Source: Lotus japonicus
Taxonomy: Eukaryota > Streptophyta > Magnoliopsida > Fabales > Fabaceae
Reading direction: 5' to 3'
Assembly: GCF_012489685.1 (NCBI RefSeq)
Contig: NC_080043.1
Coordinates: 53,404,289 to 53,468,288, forward strand
Length of the DNA: 64,000 nt
Positions within the stretch are counted from its first letter, which is position 1, and every line of letters begins with the position of its first letter. The translations under genes and the position numbers were made by a program. Positions 21,518 to 32,396 of this stretch are shown piece by piece. The notes beneath the pieces were generated by a model, which saw only the letters and a list, made by a program, of their open reading frames with translations, was not told the DNA's origin and made no database searches.

Positions 21518-22722
21518 TGAAGGTATGAAAAACGGTAGAAAGGGGGGGTTTGAATAGCGTTTTCAGAATAAAACTTCCACCTTAAGATTTTAACAAATCT
21601 TTCGAGACACAAGTAAAGTGCTTAAGATAAGAAATGAGAAAAGCACACAAGGATTTTATCCTGGTTCACTTGATGAATCACTCAAGCTAGTCCAGTCCAC
21701 CCGTGAAGGTGATTTCTTCCTTCTTAGAATGAAGGCAATCCACTAATCAGAGAATTGTTACAACTGCACTTGAAACCTACAAGTGACTAACAATACACTG
21801 ACTTAGCTCACACTAAGATTCACTCTCTTAGTCTTCTTTAGGATCCGATCAACCTTGATCTCCTAAAGGTAATCTAAACAACTGTTTAAGAAATATTGTT
21901 TACAAAGAAATTGCTTCTGAAAAGCTTGTAGTAAACACAATGAATTCAATGAAGAAAGAATGCTTAGAAGATTTGAATATAGCTTGCGCGTATGAGTTTC
22001 TTCCAACCGCATCTTTCAGTCTTCAGCCTCTATATATACTCCAAGGATTAGGGTTTGAACTTTGCATGGGAATGCTACCGTTGGAGGGAAGATCTGGGAT
22101 TTCCAGCTTCTGCTGTGGCTGAGAATGTTAGGTTAGGTCGTCAGGATAGTACATTTGCTTTTGTACTTTGGATAGTGACTTGACCTTGTAGACTTCTGAT
22201 CAGAGGAATGCTTCGTGTTGGAACTTGTAAAGCTTGTTGATCAGAGTCAGAGGGAAGCATGGATCCTCTGACCATTGTACCTTCTGATTCTGAACTCAGA
22301 GGAGAAGTACTTGGTCTTCAGAGCCAGTTTGCTTATGGACTTCAGAGTCTTCACTTTTCAGCTTCTGGATCTTCAGAGTCTTCTAAACCATCAGAGCTTC
22401 TGAACCTTCAGAGTGTCTGGGTTATCAGAACGTCCGGATCTTCAGAACTTCAAGTGATTTGAGTCCACATCAGAGCTTGATAAACTTCAGAACTTCTGAA
22501 GCCTTTCTACTGTTCAGATTGAACATAGATATTTCGAAAGCGTTGCTAGGGTCACTCTTTAAGCAAAGTGTTTCTGATTTGTGTGAGATTATGTTAAGGT
22601 CAGAGCCTGTTAAGAGCACACTCAGAAAACACGTTAGAGTACCATAATTGTTCATACTAAAACGTTAACTTGTAATCATCAAAACATAGAGTTGTACTAC
22701 TAGATCAAAACTTGATCTTACA
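21518..22722 (-). repeat. 3' LTR of Sirevirus C (1205 bp)
   Basis: Runs from TGAAGGTATG to GATCTTACA on the plus strand. A TATA box for minus-strand transcription (CTATATATAC on plus) lies near 22029-22040. The U3 part (about 22180-22530) is crowded with TTCAGA/TCTGAA motifs. It has about 130 bp (21525 to about 21655) that the other LTR lacks. Confidence 0.93.
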
Positions 22723-23252
22723 ATCTCCCCCTTTTTGATGATGACAAAACCAAGTATTTTGATGAACAATTCTTAAACAATAAACTGAATTCAGTCAGAG
22801 TTTAGAGAAATAGAATTAGCCTGATGTGAATGGTTTATTTTGCTCATTCTGAATCCCAGTCACACTTGATTCTAAGCTTAGCTCCCCCTGAATCTAAGAC
22901 TTAATGAAAACGTTAGTGATATCTAGATTCTGAGCTAAATAATATAAGAGTTCAGAGTGAAAATGCATGACATAGATGAAATGAATTAATCAGAGCGCAT
23001 AAGTATTCAGAGTCACGAATAGGGTATCAGAGTTAACCAATATCATTTCAAAAGAAGTGAAATGTATTCCTTGTATTTGCCCAGTGACACATCTATGGTC
23101 ATAAAAGTGGAACTCTTAAATTCTCCAAAGAAACAACAATCACACTAATCAGCGTATACATCAAAAACTGGGTTATACTCCCCCTTTTTGTCATAAGCAA
23201 AAAGCTTGGGGTGTGAAAAACTTAGCTTGAAGTACAAGGTACTCCCCCTTAA
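22723..23252 (-). promoter_or_regulatory. Polypurine tract and upstream PPT-like copies of Sirevirus C
   Basis: Directly next to the LTR the minus strand reads AAAAAGGGGGAGAT (22723-22737). Further purine tracts with the same GGGGGAG core occur on the minus strand at about 22882-22889, 23178-23190 and 23241-23250. Multiplied PPT-like motifs upstream of the 3' LTR are a described trait of Sireviruses. Only the tract at the LTR border should prime plus-strand DNA. Confidence 0.75.
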
Positions 23253-23500
23253 AGAAGGACTAAGTTCAAAAAGATGGAGAAATAATTAATGATTAAAAAG
23301 AGATTAGCGAAATTAAAGAAAGGAATTAATGCATATGTTGAACGTTTACCACCGGCCACGGGAGTAAAGAGAAGCTTCAGTTACCAAAGACTTATCCTCG
23401 AGAAACTGCAAGAGCAATAACTTCCGGAGAGAGAAGGATGCTTATATAAAGCGATTAGGAAAACAGTAAGCTTCACAACAAGATTACTTTTGAATCACAA

Positions 23501-23893
23501 ATGGCATCATACATCGTTGCGTTGGAAGAGCTCAGAAAGAAGGCCTTTGAGGAAGATTTTTTCATCAATGTTAGGCACCCTGAGGGTTCGAGAACCGTAC
23601 ATGAGCTAACCAAAACGCTGCTGGAAAAGGATCTTAGTCCAGAATTGGAGAAAGATCTGAAGGAGTACCTCTGCTTCGTGGAGGAGATTCAGGAGCTGTG
23701 CAAGCTGGAGCTGAATCTGCTGGAAGAAAAAGAAGCAGTGGAGAAGGATCTGGAGACGAGGGAAGAGGGTCTGGAGAGGGATGAGCTGAGCAACAGGCTC
23801 GGCAACATAGAGTACAGGCTCGATCGTCTGGAGAAGGAAAGAGTACAGCAGCGCCAAGAGTGTAGGAGAATGAGGAAGGATCCTCCATTCTAG
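23501..23893 (+). CDS. Small coiled-coil protein encoded antisense within Sirevirus C
   Basis: An ATG at 23501 opens a 130-residue frame ending TAG at 23893, on the strand opposite to C. It starts MASYIVALEELRKKAFEED, is highly charged, and from about residue 45 to 125 is Glu/Lys/Arg/Leu-rich with heptad spacing (EEIQELCKLELNLLEEKE), so a coiled coil is likely. A TATA box (TATATAAA, 23443-23450) lies about 50 bases upstream with an A-rich ATG context (CACAAATGG). I do not recognise the family. It sits between the env-like ORF and the polypurine tracts. It may be an element-specific extra gene, as known antisense ORFs in some plant LTR elements, or a captured host exon. That it is open while the sense genes of C are broken argues for recent function or chance survival in a short frame. 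Confidence 0.55.
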   Translation: MASYIVALEELRKKAFEEDFFINVRHPEGSRTVHELTKTLLEKDLSPELEKDLKEYLCFVEEIQELCKLELNLLEEKEAVEKDLETREEGLERDELSNRLGNIEYRLDRLEKERVQQRQECRRMRKDPPF

Positions 23894-24117
23894 AGTAGTG
23901 CAGAAATATGATGATGTAATTTGTAATGCTTGGTTATATATATAAAAGAAAAAATTTCAGAAATATGTTGTGTTAAATACAAGAAGAAACATGAAATAAA
24001 TAATAACATAAAAGCAATAAATAGACATAGTATATAGAAGCAAATAACTTAAAGCAAAGAAAAATGAATAACATAAAGTTTATCAAACAAATAAGAAAAC
24101 GAGAGAGATCCTAAAAA
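23894..24117. other. Short AT-rich spacer between antisense ORF and env-like ORF
   Basis: Contains A-rich stretches and AATAAA-like signals (around 23930-24010) usable as polyadenylation signals by the plus-strand ORF. Nothing else seen. Confidence 0.4.
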
Positions 24118-25727
24118 CTAAGGTTTTGCAGTGCGGCGAAGGAGCTCTTGAATAGCTTCATTCATGCTGAACAGGAGAGTCTCATGAGTGTTAAGACGTT
24201 GTTCCAAAATAGCAAGTCTGGAAGAACTTGGCTGAGTAGAAGTGGATGGAACATCCTGAGCAGAGTGAGGAGTTTGAGTAGAGTGTGAAGCAGCACTTGT
24301 GAAAGGCACTGGTGCAAGAACTTGACCTTTGAGAGCATCAGCTTCAGCCTGTAGCCTTTCAGCTTCTTTCAGGGCTTCTAACTTTGCATTCTCAATTTGT
24401 TCAGCTTCTAGACGTGCAGCTTCTTCTGCTTGTTCTTTCTTCTTTCTTGCTTCCTCAATAGCTTCAAGTAACTCAACCCTTAGTTGTTTTTCATGCATAG
24501 CCACCCTTCTGTTGAAACGCTGTCTGGCAGCTTCAATCCTCTGATCCCTTTCAGCTGTGAGATGACTCATCATAATAGGAACTTGAGCAATCATCCAATC
24601 ACACAGATGATCCCATTCTTCAGCAACAGAGTCAGGGTTCTCATGAAGGTCAGTGTGACCTTGCACATTGCGAACCATTAATGATGCTTCATAATTAAAC
24701 ACACTGATGCACTCAAGAAGGGAGTTGGGTTTGAGATATGTATAGGGAACAATGGAGAGATTGGTTTCAGGAGAAGTGGGGTGATTACTGCTATTTGCTT
24801 TAGAAACACCTTGAGGAGAACCAACATCTAGAGTTTGGACGTTTGATGTGTTGATCTCAAGGTTAGGTTGAGAGGTCTCAACCTCAGGGTTTGGAGATCT
24901 AACCGAGGAATGGTTAGAGACGGAGTTTTCTGGTTGGACATGTTCTGGTTGTAAGGGAATTGCTGGTTGTACAGGAAGAGATGACAGAGATGCTGCATTT
25001 AAAGGTACTACTGGAATGGGATGATCTGGATCAACTAAACGTTCTGGCCTAGGTCCAGGATATTTCCTTGGGCTTGGAATGGTCTGATAGTACTCAGGGA
25101 TAGCAGACTCTTTCTGTTTCGCAATTTGATCAAATTGGCGAATGGATTCAGAGTTATTTGAGGGTGAGGAATCGGCAACATTTATGGGAAAAGATACAGA
25201 GGGACAAGGAGTAGTATTGTCTGTATCAGTTGTTCTGCGAGCAGGATGATCTGATGCTCTGAGGACAGAGTGATCAGAGGTTCTGGGTTCATGGTGAGAT
25301 TGGTCAGAAATAATGGGTTCAGAGGTTTGTGGGTTATATTGAATGGTTATAGGTGAGGTAGGTTCAGAGGGTCTAGGAGTCTGAAGCATATTCCAAAGAG
25401 GTGCTTCTTCATGAGAGGGTTGAAAGAATGAAGATCTAGGTGAAGTGGTTGGAGAGGGGTTTTGTTCAGCTGGTTGAGACTCTTGTATGGGAGAGAGTGG
25501 GGTAGCAGTGCGGTTAAGAAGGGCAGAAATTGGGAGTGCATCAAATGAGCTTAAATCATCATCAATAAATGAAATAGCAGGCTTACTTGATGATTTCACT
25601 GCAGACCGAGTAACCCTGGCAGAAGCTTCAGTTCTGGTTACTTCGACAGCTGGTTCCACACGATTTGGCTTCTCCACAATTCTCACTTGCTTTTTTATCT
25701 TCTTTGGTGGAGGAGCATCATCATCAT
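24118..25727 (-). pseudogene. Sirevirus C env-like ORF, C-terminal part (split by D insertion)
   Basis: An open minus-strand frame of more than 522 codons. The first two thirds are Ser/Pro/Thr/Gln-rich and low in hydrophobics (repeats such as TSDHSVLRASDH). A block around VFNYEASLMVRNVQGHTDL and EEWDHLCDWMIAQVP follows. Next is a long charged coiled coil rich in EAARLEAEQIE, then a tail RLAILEQRLNTHETLLFSMNEAIQELL. No signal peptide or membrane helix is seen, so the env label is by position and family only. The frame joins that at 48503-47228 across the ATCAT target site of D. This half is free of stops; the other half has one. Confidence 0.75.
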
Positions 25728-26390
25728 TGTAAGGCCCACGTTTTTAAGCTTTGGATAAGTGAATAAAATATAAGAGTTTATTTGATTAAATAAATTTATG
25801 AAGGAAAAGGTTCAGGAAAAGTCCAAGCATTGTATCAAAAACCGATAAGAGTTATAGCACGACTAACATTCGCCTAATCCTAGGTCAAAGGTTTTAGTGA
25901 ATAGTTAATTTACACATTAGGACACGATGGAAACTAATTCCAAAAATCTTCAGAGAAATGTTAGAACTTCTCTTTTTCGTCTATAAACAAGTGTTTTGAT
26001 GCGAAAGCCCGGAATGTACGAACGCCAAATTCCAATTCTCGGAAGTTTGCCGAAACGGAATCCCTGATAGTTCAAGAAACCTGAAATCAACGGACGATGA
26101 AGACTTTCTCTATTCGAAGCTTCAAATGAAGATTCCACCCGCGCTCACCTATTTCTCTCGTTATTTCTAATCTTTCTACAGAAGGAAGTTTTCTCTTCCG
26201 ACGATCACTGCAAAAAGTAGTTTTTCGGGATGAACCGACTCACACCGACTTTGGATCGTTTGGTTTAATTCCAAGAAATCTTGTTTTGAGTTCTGGAATT
26301 CTGTCGCCAGAACCTATCTTAGAATTCGCAGAGGAACGCGCAGGAAAAATCGGAATCGCGAAAAAAACATTTTTCCGCATTTTCCAAAAC

Positions 26391-26548
26391 CTATAAATAG
26401 CTTGAAAATTAGATTTTTTGCAAAAAAAACTCACCCATTCCCTCCCCCAAAACCGCGAGCTCCAAGAGAGAAAGAGAGGATCCTGATTTCGCCGATTCTT
26501 GCCCGTTTGCTTCACCGATCGTTGCAAATCGAAGACCTTGAGGTAGGT
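26391..26548 (+). promoter_or_regulatory. LTR promoter of D: TATA box, leader and potential splice donor
   Basis: CTATAAATAG at 26391-26400 follows CGCATTTTCCAAAAC. About 150 bases downstream comes GAG|GTAGGTAA (GT at 26543). The same layout occurs in the related LTRs of G (TATA 62831, GT 62980) and E (minus strand, TATA 32396, GT 32248). This supports a real LTR promoter and a possible 5' splice site in the leader. Confidence 0.6.
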
Positions 26549-27610
26549 AAACTATATATCTCTTCTGATCGTCGTTTCTGTCGACTTCTTCTATGTCTTT
26601 CTGTGCTCAAAGTTTTGAGATTTTTGTAAAACTGTCCAAATAAGCTGATTTCAGTGTCTAAACTTATTCCCTGCATGCTCCTGAGCATGTTCTGCGGATT
26701 AGATTTTGTCAGATGTCGACGAAATGCCGCCGGGATCAATTTTTGCACCAAATACCCATTTTTAGGCAAAGTCGCAACCTTTAAGCTAAAAACTATCGAC
26801 TTGGCTTAGTGCTAGTAGGATTAGTCGTCATAAACGTCGTTGTTGACGTCCCCATCCAATTTGTTTTTCAAAAATCCAATTTTGAAATTCTGAGCTGAAA
26901 ATAATGACCAAATTACCCCTATATCAGTTTTCGATCCGAAAATTTTTCCGAGTTTAGATTCGCCTTAGTTACGGCGTACGATAACCTAGGAACCAAGTTT
27001 GATCGAAGAAAAATCGACCCTCCCAATGAAGGAAAGTGGCCGAGAGCTATACTAAGGGGAGGGAGGAAATCCGACTTTTTCGAAAACTTGTCTTAACGCG
27101 TTAGATTGTCGTACCACGGAGGTTGTAATGTACCGTGTGACCCTAGGACTTATTGTTTGCTGAGTTTTTGACTCATTGTGTTGATTTCTGTGATTTTTGC
27201 TTAAGGTTCTTTTGAGGAGTTTCCTGGAAATCAAGGAGAGGAGCGTGAAGGAACTTGTGAGGAGGAAGCTGGAAGACCCACCGGTGAGGGCTACTCTCTG
27301 AATTACTAGATAATGCTTTAGGTGTCGACGAATTCGACTTGATTTATGTGTTATGCACTTAATTGCTAAATGTCTGAAATGATTTCTGAGGCTTCGGCCC
27401 ATCTTGTTGAGTATTTGATGCCATGATATTGTGTGCTAAATGATTCACATGTTATGTGCTAAATGGTTAATCTAGGATGTGTTGGAATATGCTGTTTATG
27501 CTTATTGATTGAGCTGATTTATTGATGTTATTCCTACTATACCTGAAATACTGAGGGGTGAGGATTGCGGGCAAGTCATGCCGAAAAAATGAGAAGTGTC
27601 GTCGAGTCCA

Positions 27611-27800
27611 ATTTTTTAGGAAATTTACAAGTTTCTGAGTATGTTGATACTCTTTTGCTCGATGAGCAGTTTATTGTTTGGCTATCTAAAGTTTAGCTGG
27701 AAACTATAAGTTTCCAAGTACTTCCGTACCTTTTTGCTCGATGAGCAGTTTGTTGATTGGCTATCTAAAGTTTAGCCAGGAACCCTGAGTTCCAAAGTAC
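27611..27800 (+). repeat. Tandem duplication of about 80 bp in LTR D
   Basis: Two copies share TTTTGCTCGATGAGCAGTTT followed by TTGGCTATCTAAAGTTTAGC, with a third partial start (GAGTTCCAAAGTAC) near 27786. TGCTCGATGAGCA is itself palindromic. Confidence 0.75.
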
Positions 27801-28450
27801 ATTCTTTCTTCTCTTGATTAATTCATTTTGTCGCGGAATCGACATTTACCTTAGGGTATTCTTTTAGAGACATTAAGTTATTTAGAACACGTGGCGACGT
27901 GTCGGGTGAGGTCGGAGACGTTGTTTGGCTAATCACTTGCATTCATGCACTCATTTTGAGGTTATTACACGGCGTGATACCGGACCTCGGTGGATTCCAA
28001 AATGGTCATAAGACCCGGATTTCCATATTTAGGACACTACGGTGGTCCTTAGTAGCAGACGGAATGGCAGACCTACGGGTTCACTGCTGATCTGACTACT
28101 TTTGTGTGGTGTAAGAGACACGCGAGCAGGGAGGTACCCACCGTGGCTGGTGTTAGGGCCGTCTCGTTGATGTCCATCCTTCTTCCGGAATGCATCTTGT
28201 TAACCAGCATTGCATTTCATGCAACATACATTCTGACTTAGTTGCTGAGTGTGATTGGTACTTGTTATCCTATTTGAGGCATGCTAATTGTTATTATGAT
28301 CTTTTATATTCATTGTGATACATGCAACCCTAGGATGTTATCCCTAAACTTATTATCCTATATATATATCTGGTTTTATTATTTATATAATTCTTTGGAG
28401 TTGACCCTCGCGTCTTCTGTGTGTGTTTGGGCGGACTACGCCATTGTCAG

Positions 28451-28930
28451 ATGAGTATGGCGGATTGGTTTACGATGGTCTGCCCTTCGGGGGGGACCAG
28501 ATTCGAGATGCTTGACCAGGACGACCCAGGTGCATGGGTGGTCGACCCCATAGGCCACCGTGCGACCTACACCGGTCGGGTCATGGAGGACCGTGTTGAC
28601 CGATTCGGACGCTTGACGGAGGGGGTAATGAGGAGACATATATTGAGCTTCAACTTGCCGCCCGGCGTGCATTGTGGACCCGGCTTGGGAGGACCACCAC
28701 CACCACCATCATCTTCGGATGATGAGGACCCTTCTGAGGAGGTGCCTGTGGGTGGGACTTCGACGGAGTCCAGTTCGTTTACTGCTGCTGTCATCGAGGA
28801 TCATGGTTCGGGCCCCGAGCCCGAGAGACCAGTGCAGGAGCGCGTCAGGGTGGATAGAGATGGTAGGGTGGTGTATGTCGACTTAGTTGTCCTGGATGCA
28901 GATTCGGACAACGACCGCGCTAGCGTGTAG
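28451..28930 (+). CDS. LTR-encoded ORF of the D/E Gypsy family
   Basis: The frame is open from 28421; the ATG at 28451 (MSMADWFTMV) is preferred because the related copy at 60005-59781 starts with the same MSM and because TGTCAG directly before both ATGs could be a splice acceptor. It gives 159 residues: a conserved N-terminal block (MSMADWFTMVCPSGGTR, then FEMLDQDDPGAW and HRATYTGR), a Pro/Ser/acidic middle (PPPPPSSSDDED) and an end with VVYVDLVVLDADSDND. No known domain is recognised. It lies near the 3' end of the LTR, downstream of the LTR promoter. The degraded counterpart in E (about 29735-29540, minus) has stops and a deletion. Expression is not shown. Confidence 0.5.
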   Translation: MSMADWFTMVCPSGGTRFEMLDQDDPGAWVVDPIGHRATYTGRVMEDRVDRFGRLTEGVMRRHILSFNLPPGVHCGPGLGGPPPPPSSSDDEDPSEEVPVGGTSTESSSFTAAVIEDHGSGPEPERPVQERVRVDRDGRVVYVDLVVLDADSDNDRASV

Positions 28931-30026
28931 GATCGAGTGCTAGTGTGGGCTCCTCGAGTTGGGATTAGTGTAGGAGTAGTGTCGTAGCTCTGACCGTCAT
29001 GTTTTCAGATTCGGGACAGGGTAGTTTCCTACCGGTAGCTTTTTGAAACACCCCGATTTCGGTGGCGTCACTTTAGTAACCAAAATAAACTTAATGCGGA
29101 AAAACGTGAATATTTTTTTTTTATAATAATAACTAAGACAAGACTGAATTAAATAAAACCCAACAATAACAATAATCAGAACTAATATGCAATATATAAA
29201 CAGCCCCCGCTGTAGTAGTAACCTCGTCACGAGTAACCTCCAGTGACGGAAAGAAAAGTGCAACGCCCGTAGGCAAAAGGTACAATCCACAAGAAAGGTC
29301 AAGTGTCCGCAACACCATCCCTCAAAACTGAGAATAAGCTGGCCCATCGGCCTGAAGCAAGACCTCCTAAGTCCAACCAACTCTCTGTGATTCCCGTAAA
29401 GAAACCACACAAAAAGCTATAGGTGGGAAACTACCCTGTCCCCAAAGAAAACAAATGATGTTCAGAGCTAGGACTCTACTCCTACACTAATCCCATCTCG
29501 AGGAGCTCACACTAACACTCAATCCTACATGCTAGCATGATCGTCGTCCGAATTCGAAATCCAGAACGACCTAGTCTACATACACCATCCGTCCTCCTCT
29601 CGCAACCACGACACGCTCCAGTTCCTGCATCTCAACCCTAGTTCCTCCCGAAGGATGAACCATCATGAATCAGCCCGCCAAAGACATCTGACAAAGGGCG
29701 TTTGTCCGCCAAATCACACACAGAAGACGCGAGGGTCAACTCCAAAGAATTACATAAATAATAGCACCAATAGATATAGATAAGAGAATAGCCACTTAGG
29801 CTTATAGCTAGGGATAACATCCTAGGGTTGCATATTCCATAATGAACTTAACAGCAATAATAACAATTAACATGTTCCAAATAGGATTAACAAATAACAA
29901 TCACACTCGACAACTAAATCAGTATGCATGAATGCAGGATGATTAGTCAAACAACGTCTCCGACTCTCACTCGACACGTCGTCACGTGTTCTAGGTAAAT
30001 TAAAGTTTCTAAAAGCTTATCCGAAT

Positions 30027-30332
30027 AACGTCACTCTGCTTGGCGACGGAACAAACCGACAACGTCACTCTGCTTGGCGACGGAACAAAACAACAACGTC
30101 ACTCTGCTTGGCGACGGAACAAATCAACAACGTCACTCTGCTTGGCGACGGAACAAAACAACAACGTCACTCTGCTTGGCGACGGAACAAAACAACAACG
30201 TCACTCTGCTTGGCGACGGAACAAAACAACAACGTCACTCTGCTTGGCGACGGAACAAAACAACAACGTCACTCTGCTTGGCGACGGAACAAAACAACAA
30301 CGTCACTCTGCTTGGCGACGGGACAAACCAAA
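30027..30332. repeat. 34-bp minisatellite in E's 3' LTR, 9 units
   Basis: Nine head-to-tail 34-bp units built on AACGTCACTCTGCTTGGC then GACGGAACAAAACAAC. Each holds ACGTCA (TGACGT on the other strand, a bZIP-type core). The unit has no stop in any plus-strand frame and 34 is not a multiple of three, so three long but meaningless frames appear. Confidence 0.95.
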
Positions 30333-30670
30333 GGTATTGCCACTTATAGGCTGGGCACCTCGAGACGGTCGTAACACTAGCCTCGTGTTTAACCATTTCT
30401 GCTCGGGCGTCGCTTATCACCTTTGGCTATAGTCAAGACGGTACAAACTCTACATGGTTTGACCATTTCTGCTTGCTATGCCGAACATCAACAGGCACGA
30501 TATAATTCTACATGGATGATCGTTACCTCCTGTTGTGCCAGGTATAGTCAGGACCGATCCAACTCTGCATGGCTGATCGTTACTTCCTGCTATACCGAAG
30601 TACTCTGCTTGGCACTTCATCGCGTATATGCATGGGTGCAACCACTCACGATGACTCTTCGGGTCACCAA

Positions 30671-30813
30671 TGCTCTCACGAAGTCTCACGCTTCAGTGAA
30701 GTTTCATGCTCTCACAAGGTCTCACGCCTCAGTGGAGTTCCATGCTTTCCACAAGGTCTCACGCCTCAGTGGAGTATCCCGCATTCACAAGGTCTCACGC
30801 CTCAGTGAAGCTT
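30671..30813. repeat. Four diverged repeats of about 36 bp in E's 3' LTR
   Basis: Units share CTCACAAGGTCTCACGCCTC followed by AGTGGAGT. The same array is in the 5' LTR at about 37339-37481. Confidence 0.85.
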
Positions 30814-32246
30814 CTCGGCTCATCCCTGGATGGCTATCAAACTGCTCAACGAGCGAAGGAGTACCAACATACTCAGAACTTACCAAACTCCTCAACACTT
30901 GGATCCGACGACACTCCTCGCTTTTCCAATGCCTTCCTTCGAGGTTGTTATCATTACTTAAAGATTTTGAGGTTATTTAAGGTCTTATGAATTTTCTTTA
31001 TAAAATAGATTCCCTTTTGTCTTATCACAAGTCTTATACATTTGCAGGATCTCCCAATCCCAAGTCGCTTCCAGAGGAGGTCTCGATCCACTAAACAAAA
31101 TTAAGGCCCGAACCTCGTTCGTCCTATCAAACTTTCTCCAAACTCTCAAAATAAAATCGGCATGACCTGCCCGCTATTCTCACCATTCAGAATCTCAGAT
31201 TCCAGTACAGAGCATATTTAAATCATCACAATCAACAACATGTCATATATCAATAAATCGCATCATAAACACTTAGCACTTAGCATATAAAGCATGCACC
31301 ACACATCCTAGATTACCCACATAGCACATAGCATGTAAGACAATCTCAAAAACATTCAGTAGATGAATCATCTACATTGTCAGCCGAAGCCTCAGAAAAC
31401 ATTTTCCAATCACACACAATTCCAGTGCATAAACAGTAAACAATGTCGAAACATCGACCCTAAGCATTAACTAGAGATTCAGTGAGAAGCCCTCACCTGT
31501 AGATTCTCCAGGACGATCTCCTAACACTCGTTCACAATCAAAGGCTTGCTCCTCTGGGAATTCCTCAAAATCACCTATAGAGCAAAACCACAGAAATACT
31601 ATCAGAATCTATCGAAAACTAAGTTATCGATACTTACTAAGGTTACTCGAAGTAATCTATACTCTAAGGTACGATAATCTAGCGCGAAAGACAAGTTTTC
31701 GGAAAAGGAAATTTTCCTCCTCCTCCCCTATAGGGCTCGGCCACTTTTGGTAATTGTGGGGCTCGATTTTTCTTCGATCAAACTTGGTTCCTATGCTTTC
31801 ATAAGCCGTAACTAAGGGTATTCTGAACTCGGAAAAATTATCGGATCAAAAACTGTCGCAGGGGTATTTTGGTCATGATTTTTAACTTAGGATTTTCAAA
31901 ACTGAAATCCCAAAAATAAAATTTTGCAGGGACGTCACCAACGACGTTTATGACAACTAATCCTACTAGCACTAAGCTAAGGCGATAGTTTTCAGCCCAA
32001 AGGTTGAAGCTTTACACCAAAAACTCCAAAAATGGGTATTTTAGGCTAAAATTGATTCCGGCGGAATTCCGGCGACATAACGGAAAATCTAATCCGGCAG
32101 AAGTGATCTTGGGCACATATAGAAGAGGTTTAGAATCAGAAATGAAAGATTCAGGATAGTTTTGCAAAAACCCATAAACTATCCGCTCAGAAAACTCTAC
32201 AGAAAAGCTATGGAAAAAGCGATCGGAGGTACAGATTAGCGACTAT

Positions 32247-32396
32247 ACCTCGAAACCTTGAAGCAGCAACTGATTAATCAACGATCAAGCAAGGATTGAA
32301 CAAAATCTTCTTCTCCTTCTTCCTTGATGAACTCGCGGCCTTGAGAGGGAAAATGGAGGAGTTTTGTGTTTTTTTCTCACTTGCTTGCTATATATA
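32247..32396 (-). promoter_or_regulatory. LTR promoter of E: TATA box and potential splice donor (3' LTR copy)
   Basis: Minus strand: TATATATA at 32396-32389, then a CT-rich leader, then GAG|GTATAG with GT at 32248-32247. The same spacing is seen in D and G. The 5' LTR copy has its TATA at 39079-39086. Confidence 0.6.

Noticed and set aside
24118..25727. Reading the Sirevirus env-like protein as a true viral envelope
   Set aside because: No signal peptide, membrane helix or glycoprotein features are visible. Only its position and similarity to other Sirevirus extra ORFs support the name.
28997..29410. 137-codon minus-strand ORF at the D/E border (repeated at 35513-36010)
   Set aside because: It lies within E's LTR near its end and consists of LTR sequence with no relation to the conserved ORF of D. 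The LTR duplicates explain both copies.
30027..30332. CRISPR-like array
   Set aside because: Units are directly adjacent with no unique spacers and lie in a plant LTR, so this is a minisatellite.
30040..30432. Three overlapping plus-strand frames with Thr/Asn/Gln-rich repeats (also 36640-37100)
   Set aside because: They are produced by the 34-bp minisatellite, which has no stop in any forward frame. All three frames encode the same cycling peptide, so they are not genes.
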